64,000 bases of DNA. Origin: Agapanthus africanus. Its lineage: Eukaryota; Streptophyta; Magnoliopsida; Asparagales; Amaryllidaceae. Position 1 is the first letter of the stretch, and each line of letters opens with the position of its first letter. The translations under genes were made by a program, and so were the position numbers. The notes below the pieces were generated by a model. The model made no database searches. It was not told the origin of the DNA and worked only from the letters and a program-made list of their open reading frames with translations. Where the stretch lies: contig CM057349.1 of assembly GCA_030015575.1 (NCBI GenBank), forward strand, positions 259,341,077 to 259,405,076, read 5' to 3'. This document shows, in pieces, positions 1-10,945 of the stretch.

Positions 1-302
1 CATCACGTTAACATGCGATGAGAGTTGGATCCCGATTCCCACTGATGAGTTGGTTTACTCTTCGGGTGATCCCGATTGATTCTTCTTTAGGTTTGGAGGA
101 GAATTTGACAGGACAGTGGGAGGTTTCCGGATTAGATAAATTGATGACCATTCTGATCTAGGTTAGAGTGCACGCAGAGTGTTTCTTTTCTCTCTCTCTC
201 TTTGGCAGCGACCTTTGACCGACCCTAGACTATGACTCAGTGACCAGGTTGACCGAACCTTCTTAAAATACTGGCTTTTGGATTGTCTGAGTTGCATAAG
301 TC

Positions 303-975
303 ATTGCCACTCCTTCTTTTACCCTTTGCATTTCTCAGAACACCCGTATTACTACGGATATCCACTTCCATTGGATAGATCCATCGTATGGTTATATACG
401 AACTCGAAGAGACTTCTTCGAGGATGGATCCAGGTTCAGGAGAAATAGAATTGGTTTATTCAGTTGTCTTTTATTATCACCTTCTCTCAGGTTGCGAGAG
501 CTCCTTAGTTTAGGAGAGCACACCTATTACGCTTATTGGATAGTCTTATTCCAAACCATAGGCTGTTGCCGAAAGGTAGGGAATGAAGAAAACCAATTAG
601 CCTAAGTAGGGTGTGCAGAAGGTAATATGTAAAGACAAAATAAAGGGATTAGAAAGAGGGCAAAGTAAATTGCGACTGATATCATTCACGACCCAAAACC
701 GCGTACTTCATCGCCACTCCTATTTCACCTTTAAAAGAATAAGGTATTATTCAGTTGTCTTTTATCATCACCTTCTCTCAGTTGCGAGTACTCCTTGGTT
801 TAGGAGGGTACACCTATTATGCTTACTGGATAGTCTTCTTCCAAACCATAGGCTGGTGCCGAACGGTAGGGAAGCAAGAAAACCATTTAGCCTAACGATG
901 GTGTACAGAAGGTAACGACTAAAGACAAATAAAGTGATTTGGAGAGATGGCAATAAAATATACGGTTGAAGTCAT
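303..975 (+). repeat. Two tandem units of about 400 bp in the gag/protease region of element A
   Basis: A unit beginning near 303 is repeated from near 712. The second unit has lost about 100 bp after its first 25 bases. Each unit holds a phrase about Cys/Tyr-free non-coding sequence, a small inverted repeat (TCGTAT...ATACGA, near 387-404), and the string AACCATAGGCTG. Reading frames are short and not shared between units, so this does not look like gag coding sequence. The same duplicated block sits at the same place in elements C (minus strand) and F, so it is a family feature and not a local accident. Confidence 0.75.
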
Positions 976-1439
976 GAATTGGATTATGGAAGAGGCATTG
1001 CTATGAATACCAGGATACCCCTACGAAACATTTTCATGTTTCAGTGCATTGTTAAAGAAAAACTGTTTTCCCGATTAGATACTTACTCCAAGGGTATGTA
1101 TTTACCAGGTTTCATTTTCATATCTGTATGGTTTTACAGATGATGTGTGGGAGTAAGATATTGGGAATTAGGTGATCATCCTCATTATATCGGAATTCGT
1201 TGTAATTGGTGATATTTGAGGAAATCGCCAGGGTACAGTTTTCTACCTACGACGCACAGGTTTTGAGTTGTTTAACTCAGCGGACTTATACAGAGTATTG
1301 TATGTTGTCCAAGTGTCCATCAGGACAAAGGGGTAGGTCCTCGTACTATGTTCTGTTTACTTATAACTTCTCTAGTATTTAGACGAGTGTTTCGTAGAAA
1401 TACATGGTCTAAGTTTTGAGAAGTTGTGGGTATAAGAAT

Positions 1440-3256
1440 AAAGTAGAGAACCAGGTATCACAAGTATCGGGATTCTTCAAAGAGATCGAAGATGTAGATT
1501 CTTGTGATTGGTATTCAGATGATAGTGATGGTTTTGAGAAACGTGTTTCTCTTTCAGGTTACTCATAATTGGATGGATTCCTAAGTTGAATAATGCTGAT
1601 CAGCCTCTTTCCATTATGTTGATATGCACTGGAGACAGCTGCATGGTTTGAATATGGTTCCAATTAAATAAGTGCCAAAGTTTCTGTATTGGATATAGAA
1701 TGGATCGTACCTTAAAAGAAATTAAGGTATGGGGAGTTGTCCAGCTTATGCTTAAAACCAGACTCTGGATAACTCAGGGCACGTTTCTGTAATGGCTGTT
1801 TTGTAGGTTGACCCTGGCTATGACGAGGGTTGATATTCTACCATTTGGAAGATCAATAGTGATATTGTTCTTGACTCGCCACAGTTTTAGTAAAATGGAT
1901 CTTTTTCAGAAAACAGTAGTGGGAGTATGGTAGAACTGGAAGTGATTCCAGAACCGCGAACGATTACGGAAAATTTAATAGGACCTATACATTCAATCAG
2001 GTTTGACATTCCAATAGCCACTCCGCAGATATGGTGGGTAACCTCAGACACCCGAGAGGTACTTCGGTAGGCTCAAGGACGGTGACAGGGAGGTTCTTAT
2101 CTACCCAGACTTGACACTACTGTTGTTCCAGGATATGAGACCCGGTAGGAGGGTTGTCGTAGTCAGTGGGAGCAGCGGAAGCATAGTGGGCAAGACGCTT
2201 ATATCTATTTATAGACTTGAGCAGTTATAGCGGAGATAGAACATCTAATTTTGATGTGACAGTCATGGGTTTGACTTCAATCAGAATAGGGGATGGATCA
2301 GTTAAGAAGGTAGTAGGGTGTGATGTCATGGTATCTGAATGACATACACAGAGTAGGAAGTAAAATTCCTATACTACGATCGGTTGTACTGTGGTCGTCA
2401 CACTGTTGTTTCTCCAGACAGGACATGGATATAATATTAGACATTCTGGTTTCTGGATCTATGGTTTTAGATCTGGATTTGGGTAGTTTCCCAATGTGGG
2501 TACTTTGACAGATATTCTAATGGTTTTTGGAATAGTTGACTCCTAGCATGGTAGTGTACCTGCAGGTGATGGAGTCACCCTCTCTAAAGGTGTCGTACAG
2601 ACTAAAGGGGAGAGGGATGTGCATGATTGGCATATCACTTGCTTAGGCAATTGAGTCAATCATGAGATGTCAAGTACCGCACCAAATGTTGTTTTTGCAC
2701 TAGATGCAATAAGTTTGTATTAATCCAATCCTGGAGAAACATAAGGAAGCAGTTTTAGAACATTAGTACATGTTCTACGGATTTGATAACGGCAGCCTCT
2801 TTCGGGAGACGGTTATCATTCCAGGCTTCAAAGGTGACATGGATGACAGAGTGATTGTCAGAGTTTTTAGTTTTTCCCTCTGACGAGGGACAGTATTATG
2901 GACAGGTGGTTCCAGAGGATACTGTGGGTGGCTTGGTGCCGGATACTGATTAGGTTCAGTGATCCATACAGTTTAAGAAGTTTGGATATGGAGTTCATTC
3001 ATGAACTAAGGTCCCATCAGATATCCAGACATATTCTAAGACAGGTACTACTCAATTCGGGAGATGGTTTTCTCCGCGAACTTGAGATTAAGAGAGATAT
3101 TGAAAGATACTTCTAGGCGGATCCACTCACTGAGGCTATTTCTCGAACACAATAGTTTTACAAACGGGCTTTGTGAAACTGATTAGTAGAGGAGTTGGAT
3201 GTTCGGTTTCACACGGGTTGTGAGTAGTCGACATCGCAATAATTAGCCTTGAGTGC
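1440..3256 (+). pseudogene. Decayed Copia pol of element A
   Basis: Short stretches match the intact-type protein of element B, with many stops and indels between them. The integrase core appears near 1440-1500, the late integrase region (GCPAY-like) near 1730-1800, and the reverse transcriptase (PEGFV and YVDD neighbourhood) near 2150-2400. The RNase H end (SHQKSRHILRR-like) is near 3010-3060 and the ADPLTK end near 3117-3150. No frame longer than about 75 codons survives. The same lesions recur in element F, for example the altered block around the YVDD motif, so the copy that gave rise to both was probably already non-coding. Confidence 0.75.
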
Positions 3257-3266
3257 AAGTGGGAGA
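3257..3266 (+). other. Polypurine tract of element A
   Basis: AAGTGGGAGA lies one base before the TG of the 3' LTR. It is the usual plant Copia primer for plus-strand synthesis, and the same string precedes the 3' LTRs of B and F. Confidence 0.9.
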
Positions 3267-3267
3267 T

Positions 3268-5396
3268 TGTTGGAGATAGTGCCCTCATAGTCAATTGTTG
3301 GATCGCAGGTACGTGATTGCAATGATTGCGGAGGACCTATACCGGTAGGACAGTCTTACTCGAGATGATAGTATGCTATCTGGTTTGCCTTTATCAGTTG
3401 TGTACATGTTCAGGTGACTGATTGCATGTTACACTTTGATAGAGCCCTTAGGATCTTGCTTTACTACCAACTGTATGAGGGCGATCATATACGTGAGAGT
3501 TGGGTAGTTTATATGCATATCCTTAATTGTGGTCCCTAGTCGTGGGAGTTTCGAGACAGGGCATCGATACTCCGGAGTAGACTAGTGTGTACAGTCGAGA
3601 CCCCGACGAGGGGCGGTGGCCGGTCTCACAAGCCACTGGTGTATGTTGGATCACCTAAGATGTATACAGGTGCTCATTGGGTTATGAGTACACCGGACAG
3701 GACTCGCCGGGAATCTGCTAGTTAGTATTATATCTACCGTCAGATAGCAGTTCCCTGGTGACATGTGTACAGGTTAGTTCATCGACCTGAGGTCGTCATT
3801 TGTCTCGTGTGAGTTCCCACTGTGCTTTGATTTCTACCCTACCACGGCTCAAAGGAGTCGTGCAAACAGGTAGCTTTTGGGTACAGTCCCGAGCCATATG
3901 GAGGCACGTGAGCGGATCGGCAGGGGATTCGTCTCTCCCGGTATTGGGGGCGAGATCGTGCTGTGTCTAGGAGAGCCATTACACAAATCCATGGCCATGG
4001 TAGGAGATTTACTGGTAGGTACTCCAGTAGTATCTCAGGGTGTATTGAGGATTCACTCCGACACGACTTATACTGCTATTGGGGGTCTGACGTTACTAGC
4101 CCCCTAGGAAGATATGCGATACTCATTGACGAACGGACCGGACTGTATATACATTGTCACTGTTAGGCTCAGTAGGGTTTCTGGATGAGTTCGCTCATCG
4201 GCCACCCTTGAGTGCGCTCATCAGTCTCCCTTGAGGTCAGTCCGTGGGCAGCCGTTATGCATTGCTAGTGCCGCTGACGGTTTGTGGTTAAACCCACTGC
4301 CAGGGTGCTGACGAGTCATTAGAGTCCCCCACAGACAGTTTCCCAAGTTCGGGCGAAACGTTGTAGAGGCCGTATGGTTTTATGGCAGGGTTCGGAAAAT
4401 GCACGTGCGTTTACGCACGTGTCAATTTTCGGACAGATGATACTGGTCGGTTTTGGTTTAAGCCGGATCCGAGTATTATATTGAGTAGGTATAATATCTT
4501 TGTCTCAGTTGCATTTGTATTCGGTCGTAATACAAATGCGGGTATTTTTATACAGTTTCGGGGTTATCCTGAAAGTCGTTTCGGGATCACTTTTGGAAGT
4601 TGCCAGTTTCCAGTTTTCTATCAGCCGTCTTTTAACATTCGGTTAAAGACGGATTTATCTTTTCTTGAGATGAGTGTGGATTCTTCTAGAAGTTTCTAGA
4701 TGAGGTGACTAGGATTAATTGGTGTTGGATTTTCATTGGTTGCTTTAATGGTTCAATTAATGCATAATGACTCATGCTTTGTTATTAAAGCTTTTTGGAT
4801 TGCTTAAGATATTTTGTGATGATAAGCTTCTTGCTAATGGTCACCTCCCTCCTCCTACCATCACCCCCCTTCTCCATATATGTGGCCGGCCATCTATTTT
4901 GGGAGAGAGAGAATGATTTTCATTTTGGAGAGAATAGACTATGGTTTTGTGTGCATGGAAATTTCATTGCTTCTATCATTTCCATCACCCGATTAAAATG
5001 GCAACTTCATTTACCGATCGTCCACGGACTTGGACGAAGTGAGACAAAGTCATCTACTCATTCTCTACATCATTCTTGGTCGTCTCTTTTAGCAAACTTG
5101 ACGATCGAGTTGCCTCGAGTCAGAGGCGGGAGCCCGTTTAAAGAATCGTCGATGTGGTGCCACCTCGACGAAGATATCGGAGTTCGAAGAGATCGGAGCA
5201 GCCGCAACGGAGCGTGGGATGATGGTTGAAGAACGAAGGACTCGGATCGTTCGGTACAATCTTTCTACACTCTTTACAGTTTGTTAGTTTAGCAATAATG
5301 GCAGATCCGGGTTAAAGTATACGATAGCGCCAGTTTAAAAGTTTTGTTCCGCATTTTGGCATCTGTAGACGGCCGGGGCGCTAGCGTAGACTTACA
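3268..5396 (+). repeat. 3' LTR of Copia element A
   Basis: The LTR is 2129 bp, begins TGTTGGAGATAGTGCCCTC and ends CTTACA. It matches the F LTRs at 52687-54806 and 60525-62617 along its length. The TATA-like TATAAAGG of F is TATTAAAG here (near 4783). A G-box palindrome lies at 4402-4421. Confidence 0.9.
4402..4421 (+). promoter_or_regulatory. Inverted repeat with two CACGTG-type cores in the LTR of A
   Basis: CACGTGCGT and ACGCACGTG form a perfect 9-bp inverted repeat separated by TT. CACGTG is the plant G-box bound by bZIP and bHLH factors. The site is several hundred bp upstream of the position equivalent to the F TATA box. A weaker version of the same arrangement is at 53799-53819 in F and around 9811-9833 in E. 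The regulatory role is inferred. Confidence 0.45.
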
Positions 5397-6674
5397 GAAT
5401 CAACACTTGATCCGATAATCCGGCTATTTTGCAAATAACCGACTAATATAATCTGTATCAGTTCATCGAATCAACACTTGATCTGATGACCCGACTATAT
5501 CACATATACCCAGCCGATATCACATATCGTGAGAATCGAATACGGTATCACATACACGTATTATTCTCGATCCCGCACATATCACATATGTGCTCCTACG
5601 CTGTTTTTCCTGAGCCAGGAAACCTCTGTGTAGGACTCTAAAGAATCGTCAATACGCCGGCAGTAGGTGATGATCATATCAAACACCCACAAGCTGCAAG
5701 CAGTCAGCTAAACGTAACAGCCACCCGCGTATTGAGCGATTAGAAGATCAACAAGCAAGCCTGTACATTCTCCTGTGAATCCAATCAGTAACACTCCCGT
5801 ACAGTCCGGTCTCTTCGTCTGATATGTCGCATATCTAGTCTAGGGGGGGTAAACGTCAGACCCCAGTAACCGATAAGTCGTGTCGATGTGAGGATCATAA
5901 CGGGTCGAGAAACTACTGATAACACTTACCAGTAGATCTCAATATCAGCCCTGGCCATGGACTTCCAGTGATAGCCAATCGAACACAGCGCAACATCAAC
6001 TCCTAATACCGGGAGAGACGAAACCCCTCCTATCTCTCATTGCCTCCATGTGATTCGGGACTGTATCCAAAAGCCACCGTTTTGCACGTTCTCGTGAACG
6101 TGGTAGGGTGGAAATCAAAGCACAGTGGGAATCACACAAGACTCTATGATGATCTCGGGTCTACAGACTAACCTGTACCAGTTTCACCAGAGAACTGCTA
6201 TTTGACGATCGGTATAATACCATCTAGGAGTTCTCGGTGAGTCCGTTCAGTGTACCCAGTCTCCACTGAGCACCTGTATACCTTCTCTGATGTCAAACAC
6301 CAATGGATATGGGATCATCCATCGCCCATCATATGGGTCGAGAAGCGTATACGCTAGTCTACTCTGGAGTATCGATGCCCTGTCTCGATACTCTCTCGAC
6401 TAGGAACAGTTATAGGATATACTCTTTGACTACCCTGGCCCCACTAGTATGATCTTCATCATAGTCCTAGTAGTCGAGTACATATCCTAAGGGCTTTATC
6501 AACATGTGAGAGCAAGACAATAAACCAATACAAGTCAAAATGTTAAGATAAAGTGAAACCAAATAGCATACTATCATGTCGAGCAAGAAAGTCCTCTCTA
6601 TATATATCCAAGCATCCACTATAATTTACATCATATGTACAACAATGGCGTCTAGGGCATATATATTACTAACA
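5397..6674 (-). repeat. 3' LTR of Copia element D, truncated by insertion of A
   Basis: About 1278 bp of an LTR of about 2.2 kb remain. The LTR start (rc of TGTTAGTAATATATATGCCC) is at 6674. The missing far end, equivalent to 22199-23153, should lie left of element A outside the window. Two copies of a near-palindrome (GAATCAACACTTGATC core) occur at 5397-5420 and 5467-5490. Confidence 0.88.
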
Positions 6675-6684
6675 ATCTCCCTCT
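6675..6684 (-). other. Polypurine tract of element D
   Basis: On the minus strand the sequence is AAGAGGGAGA followed by T and then the LTR. It matches the tract AAGTGGGAGA of the other Copia elements apart from one base. Confidence 0.8.
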
Positions 6685-6688
6685 TGCA

Positions 6689-9014
6689 CTAAGGCCAGCT
6701 GTTGTAGTATCTCATACCTAACATCCCGAAGAGTCTCTCAAATTGTATCTGGGGTATGGCCTTGGTGAGTGGATCCGCAGTGTTGTCCTTCGTGTCAACT
6801 CTCCTGACTTCCATCTCGCGGCGATCAACTATCTCCTGGATCAGGAGATACCGCCTCAGAATTTGCCTGGATTTCTGATGGGACCTGGGTTCCTTGGCCA
6901 AAGCCACCGCTCCATTGTTATCACAATACAAAGGTATTGGATGCTCAATGGATGGCACCACACCAAGTTCAGTTATGAACTTCTTTATCCAGACAGCCGC
7001 TTTGGCAGCATTGTTGGCAGCGATGTATTCAGCCTCCATCGTCGAGTCTGCCACGGTTTCTTGCTTGGAACTCTTCCAACAAACCGTCCCTCCATTTAGG
7101 GTAAAGACAAATCCCGAGTGCGACTTAGAGTCGTCCTTATCACTTTGGAAGCTCGAATCGGTAAATGACTCCACCTGAAGTTCTCCGTTACCATACACCA
7201 AGAACATCTCCTTAGTCCTTCTCAAGTACTTGAGAATGTTCTTCACAGCTGTCCAGTGACTCTCTCCTGGATCTGCTTGATACCTACTCACTACACTTAA
7301 TGAGTATGCTATATCGGATCTGGTACATAGCATCACGTACATGATAGAGCCTACTGCCGAAGCATAGGGTATCCCTTGCATGCGAGCTCTCTCCAAATCA
7401 GTCTTGGGAGACATCTCTTTGGAGAGAGTGAGTCCAGAGATCGTGGGTTGGTTACCAGGCTTGGATTCTTCCATACTAAACCTCTTTATTATGGTGTCAA
7501 TGTACGTGGATTGGGACAATCCCAGTATCCTTTTAGATATATCTTTATAGATCTTAATCCCAAAATGCAGGAGGCATCACCTAGATCTTTCATTGAGAAT
7601 CTATGTGATAAGAAGAGCTTGACCGAGTGAAGCATAGGAACATCATTTCCTATCAAGAGTATGTCATCCACGTACAATACGAGGAAGAAAACCTTACTCT
7701 CTGCAACCTTCTTGTAGATACAAGGTTCATCTACGTTCTTAATGAAGTCAAACTCTTTGGCTACTATATCAAAACAGATGTTCCAACTCCGCGATGCCTG
7801 CTTTAACCCATAGATGGATTTAAGCAGCTTGCACACCTTTCCGCTGCTCCCACTATCAACGAAGCCCTCTGGCTGAGTCATGTACACGCACTCCTCTAAA
7901 TCACCATTTAGAAAGGCGGTCTTAACATCCATTTGTTAGATTTCGTAGTCATGGTATGCAGCAATAGCAAGCAGGATCCGGATGGACTTAAGCATAGCCA
8001 CTGGAGAAAAGGTTTAGTCATAATCCACACCTGGTCGTTGACGAATACCCTTTGCAACAAGTCTAGCTTTGAAAGTCTCAACTTTTCCATCTACACCAAG
8101 TTTCTTCTTAAAGATCCATTTGCTCCCAATGGGTTTTACCCCTTCAGGAGCAACTTCCAAAGTCCATACTTTGTTGGTGAACATGGATTCCATCTCAGAT
8201 CGCATTGCATCCAGCCACTTCACAGAGTCCCCACTCGTGATGGCCTTCTTGAAGCTAGTCGGGTCATCATCTTCCATGATGCAATCCTCGCTCCCACCAT
8301 CAATGAGAAAACTGTAGTATCTCTTAGGTGGATGAGAAACTCTACTAGATCGGCGGAGTGGCTGAGGTTCGTCGGGAACCACTGAATCCTCTGGTTCCAC
8401 CAAATCATCTGTCGTAGTTTGTATTGCTGGAACTTCTTCCAGTTCTACCTCCTCGCCACTAATTTCTTTTGCAAGAAATTCCTTTTCTAAAAAGGTGGCA
8501 TGTCGAGAAACAAACACCTTTTGTTCCTCATTGTGGTAGAAGATATACCCTTATGAGTTTTTGGGATATCCTACAAACTTGCACAGGACAGACCTTGCCT
8601 CGAGTTTGTCCGGATTGCGCCTTTTAACATAGGCCGAACAACTCCATATCTTAACATAATTAAGAGATGGTCTCTTCCCCTTCCATATCTCATAATTAAG
8701 AGATTGCGAATTTAATGAAGTACGAAGAACCATTCCTGGCATGTATAGACATGGGACAACATATATCACTATGTATCAGTCCCAAGAGTTCTGTAACTCT
8801 TTCTCCGTGTCCTCTAAATGGTGTTTTGGTCATCTTACCTTTGAGACATGATTGGCAAGTATCATAAGATGATAATTCGAACGGATTCAAATATCCATCC
8901 TTATGTAACTTAGCTAGTCGTATCGCATTGATATGACCTAGTCTACAATACCACAAGAAGGATTCGTTCATTTCTGAACTCTTCCTCTTGTGTGTGTTCT
9001 GTACATTAAGTACT
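6689..9014 (-). pseudogene. Copia pol of element D, 3' part (integrase to RNase H), broken
   Basis: Fragments in order on the minus strand: the pre-integrase region (8971 to 8700, with WYCRLGHIN and CQSC), the late integrase with VGYP (8769 to 8551), the linker and start of RT (8517 to 8014), RT with YVDDILL (7932 to 7489), and RT end plus RNase H with EAEYIA and the ADPLTK end (7519 to 6689). The integrase catalytic core is deleted: the sequence passes near 8715 from the SSYF region straight to the YEIW region, losing about 370 bp present in B. A frameshift near 7520 and several stops follow. The first zinc-ligand His of integrase is Tyr, as in B. The upstream part of this gene is at 18871-19443, separated by element E. 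Confidence 0.85.
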
Positions 9015-9019
9015 GTAGT

Positions 9020-10931
9020 TGTAAGTCGACGTTAGACACCCCACATGATGCGGGGAGGCGGAATAGGTAAAACAATCATTTTGTTTAAATTAACATCGAC
9101 TAACTTTATGGATCTTTGCTAAACCCTAACTAACAACAACATATAAGTGATTAGCTACTATGAAAGATGATTATACCTAATGAATCAAGTATTTCTTGTT
9201 CTCGTAGACCACCTCCTCGTCGGCTTCCTCGTTGTGATAGATGATCCACCTGAGAGCTACTTCTCCAATCTTAACCTCTCACTTGAGGTAACTAGGTTTC
9301 TATGAGTGCTAATCAAAGTAACCTAGAGGATATAGAATATGATTAGGGATCTATTAGTCTTGCTAACCCTTAGATCTCAACACATGAGAGGTTAGGGTTA
9401 GTTCTTTGAAGAGAGAGAGCTTGAGGAGAGAGAAGGTGAGAGTGAGAATGATATGAATAATATCTCATTTGTGAATATATGAAGCATAATAATTATTAAA
9501 TGAATAATCAAAAGATAATATCAACCATGCTTCATTTAATCACTTTGTGTGAATCACACCATGAGTCATTAAGCAATAAATGCTTCATTAACTCCTTTGT
9601 ATGAATCACACCATGAGTCATTAATCCATTTAATGCAAATTCCACCTAAGCCTCCAACTCATCAATCTTCTAAAAGCTTCTCGACTAATTACGAGAATGC
9701 CCCTCCATTCCGTGGAAACACGGAAATACCGAGACTGTATAAATCCCATAATCCAATACTAGAATCTGGCTTAAACTAAAGCCTGCTAGTATAAACTGTC
9801 CGAACATCGTACGTGCGTAAAAACACGTATGTGTCCGAACCCTGTCGTAAAACCATACGACCTCTATATCGTTTCGCCTGAAGCAGGGAAACTCTCTGTG
9901 TAGGAATCTAAAGACTCGGCACTTACGCTAGCAGTGGGTTTAACCACAGGCCGCAAGCGGTACTAGCTGTACGTAACGGTCCCTAGGTAGATGTTGATAA
10001 GAAGGCCGATGAGGAAACCCATCCGAACTCCTACTGAGCCTGATGTGACAATCTCCATACAGTCCGGTCTGTTCGTCTACGACTATCGCATATCGGGCCT
10101 AGGGGTCGGCAAGCGTCAGTCCCCTAAAAGCGGTATAAGTCGTGTCGGAGCGAAGCCCACTACACCTTGAGAAGTTAATGGAAATCCTACCAGTAATCTC
10201 GTTTTCCCTGGCCAGGGACTTTGCGTAATGTCTCTCTAAACACAGCACGATATCAACTCCCAATACCGGGAGAGACGGATCCTATCTAACCACTACTGCC
10301 TCTAAGTGCATCGGGACTGCATCCAACTGCTACCTGTTTGCACGACTCCTTTGAGCCGTGGTAGGGTAGCAATCTAAGAACAGCGGGAACACACTCGAGA
10401 CGAAGCAGCAGTGTCAAGTCTGCGGACTATGCTTTATTCATGTCACCTGGGAACTGTTAACTGACGACGGGTATAGTACTAACCAACAGTTCTCTGCGAG
10501 TCCTGTCCGGTGTACCCGTAACCCAACGAGCATTTGTATACTATCTCCAGTACTACATACTAATGGCTGTGGGACAGACCATTTCCTCTGCTCGGATGAG
10601 AAGCGCACACACTAGTCTACTCCGGAGTATCGATTCCCTGTCTCGATAATCCTACGACTAGGGACCTGAAAAAGGATGTGCTTGTAGACTACCTAGCCCC
10701 CACTAGTGTGACTGCCATCACAACGCTGGTAGTCAAGCAAGATCCTAAGGGCTCTATCAATATGTATTCTCTATATGCTAACATATACACACATTAAGAT
10801 AGATACAAACCAAGTAGCGTACTACCATGTTTAGCAAGACTGTTAATATAACTGTGAATATCCCAAGCTTCCATTAAGTAATATACAAGCTAGTATGATA
10901 CAATAATGGCCCCTAGGGCATATACACTAAA
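9020..10931 (-). repeat. 3' LTR of Copia element E
   Basis: The LTR is 1912 bp and matches 16951-18865 and solo LTR S. Its inner terminus has lost one base (TAAAATC where the family has TAACAATC). A duplicated segment near 9541-9635 places the nonamer ATGAGTCAT twice. Confidence 0.92.
9541..9640 (-). promoter_or_regulatory. Two ATGAGTCAT sites in a short tandem repeat of the E-family LTR
   Basis: A block of about 58 bp containing GAATCACACCATGAGTCATT occurs twice in tandem, here and at the same position in the 5' LTR (about 17460-17565) and in S (about 24600-24695). ATGAGTCAT is a palindromic GCN4/AP-1-type bZIP site, known from plant seed-storage promoters. A promoter role is inferred from the position in the LTR. 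Confidence 0.4.
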
Positions 10932-10945
10932 ATCTCCCACTTGCA

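Larger units (their letters stand above)
1..5396 (+). mobile_element. Copia element A (right part; 5' LTR lies left of the window)
   Basis: The internal sequence at 1-3267 is colinear with 56908-60524 of element F, and a full 3' LTR follows at 3268-5396. The 5' LTR and most of the leader are outside the window. At 5397 the sequence changes abruptly to the LTR of element D, entering at the base equivalent to 23154 in the other D LTR, so A was inserted into that LTR. The expected target duplication is GAATC (5397-5401); its partner should lie left of the window. The A LTR ends in CTTACA where F ends in GCAACA. Relative to F, A lacks about 190 bp near 1227. No intact frame is present. Class assignment rests on pol remnants that resemble those of B. 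Confidence 0.85.

Noticed and set aside
180-205. CT microsatellite
   Set aside because: The pyrimidine run before the gag start is common to all these Copia elements and is part of the leader, not an independent repeat.
613-953. Open frames of 100 codons (+) and 61 codons (-) near 613-953
   Set aside because: They lie in the 400-bp repeats of element A, are not kept in the matching units of C and F, and show no protein-like features.
4795-5229. A 144-codon frame in the LTR of A
   Set aside because: It spans the promoter and downstream LTR region and is broken at the equivalent place in both F LTRs.
6743-7630. Plus-strand frames of 84-118 codons in element D
   Set aside because: They are antisense shadows of the RT and RNase H coding sequence; similar antisense frames occur in B and E.
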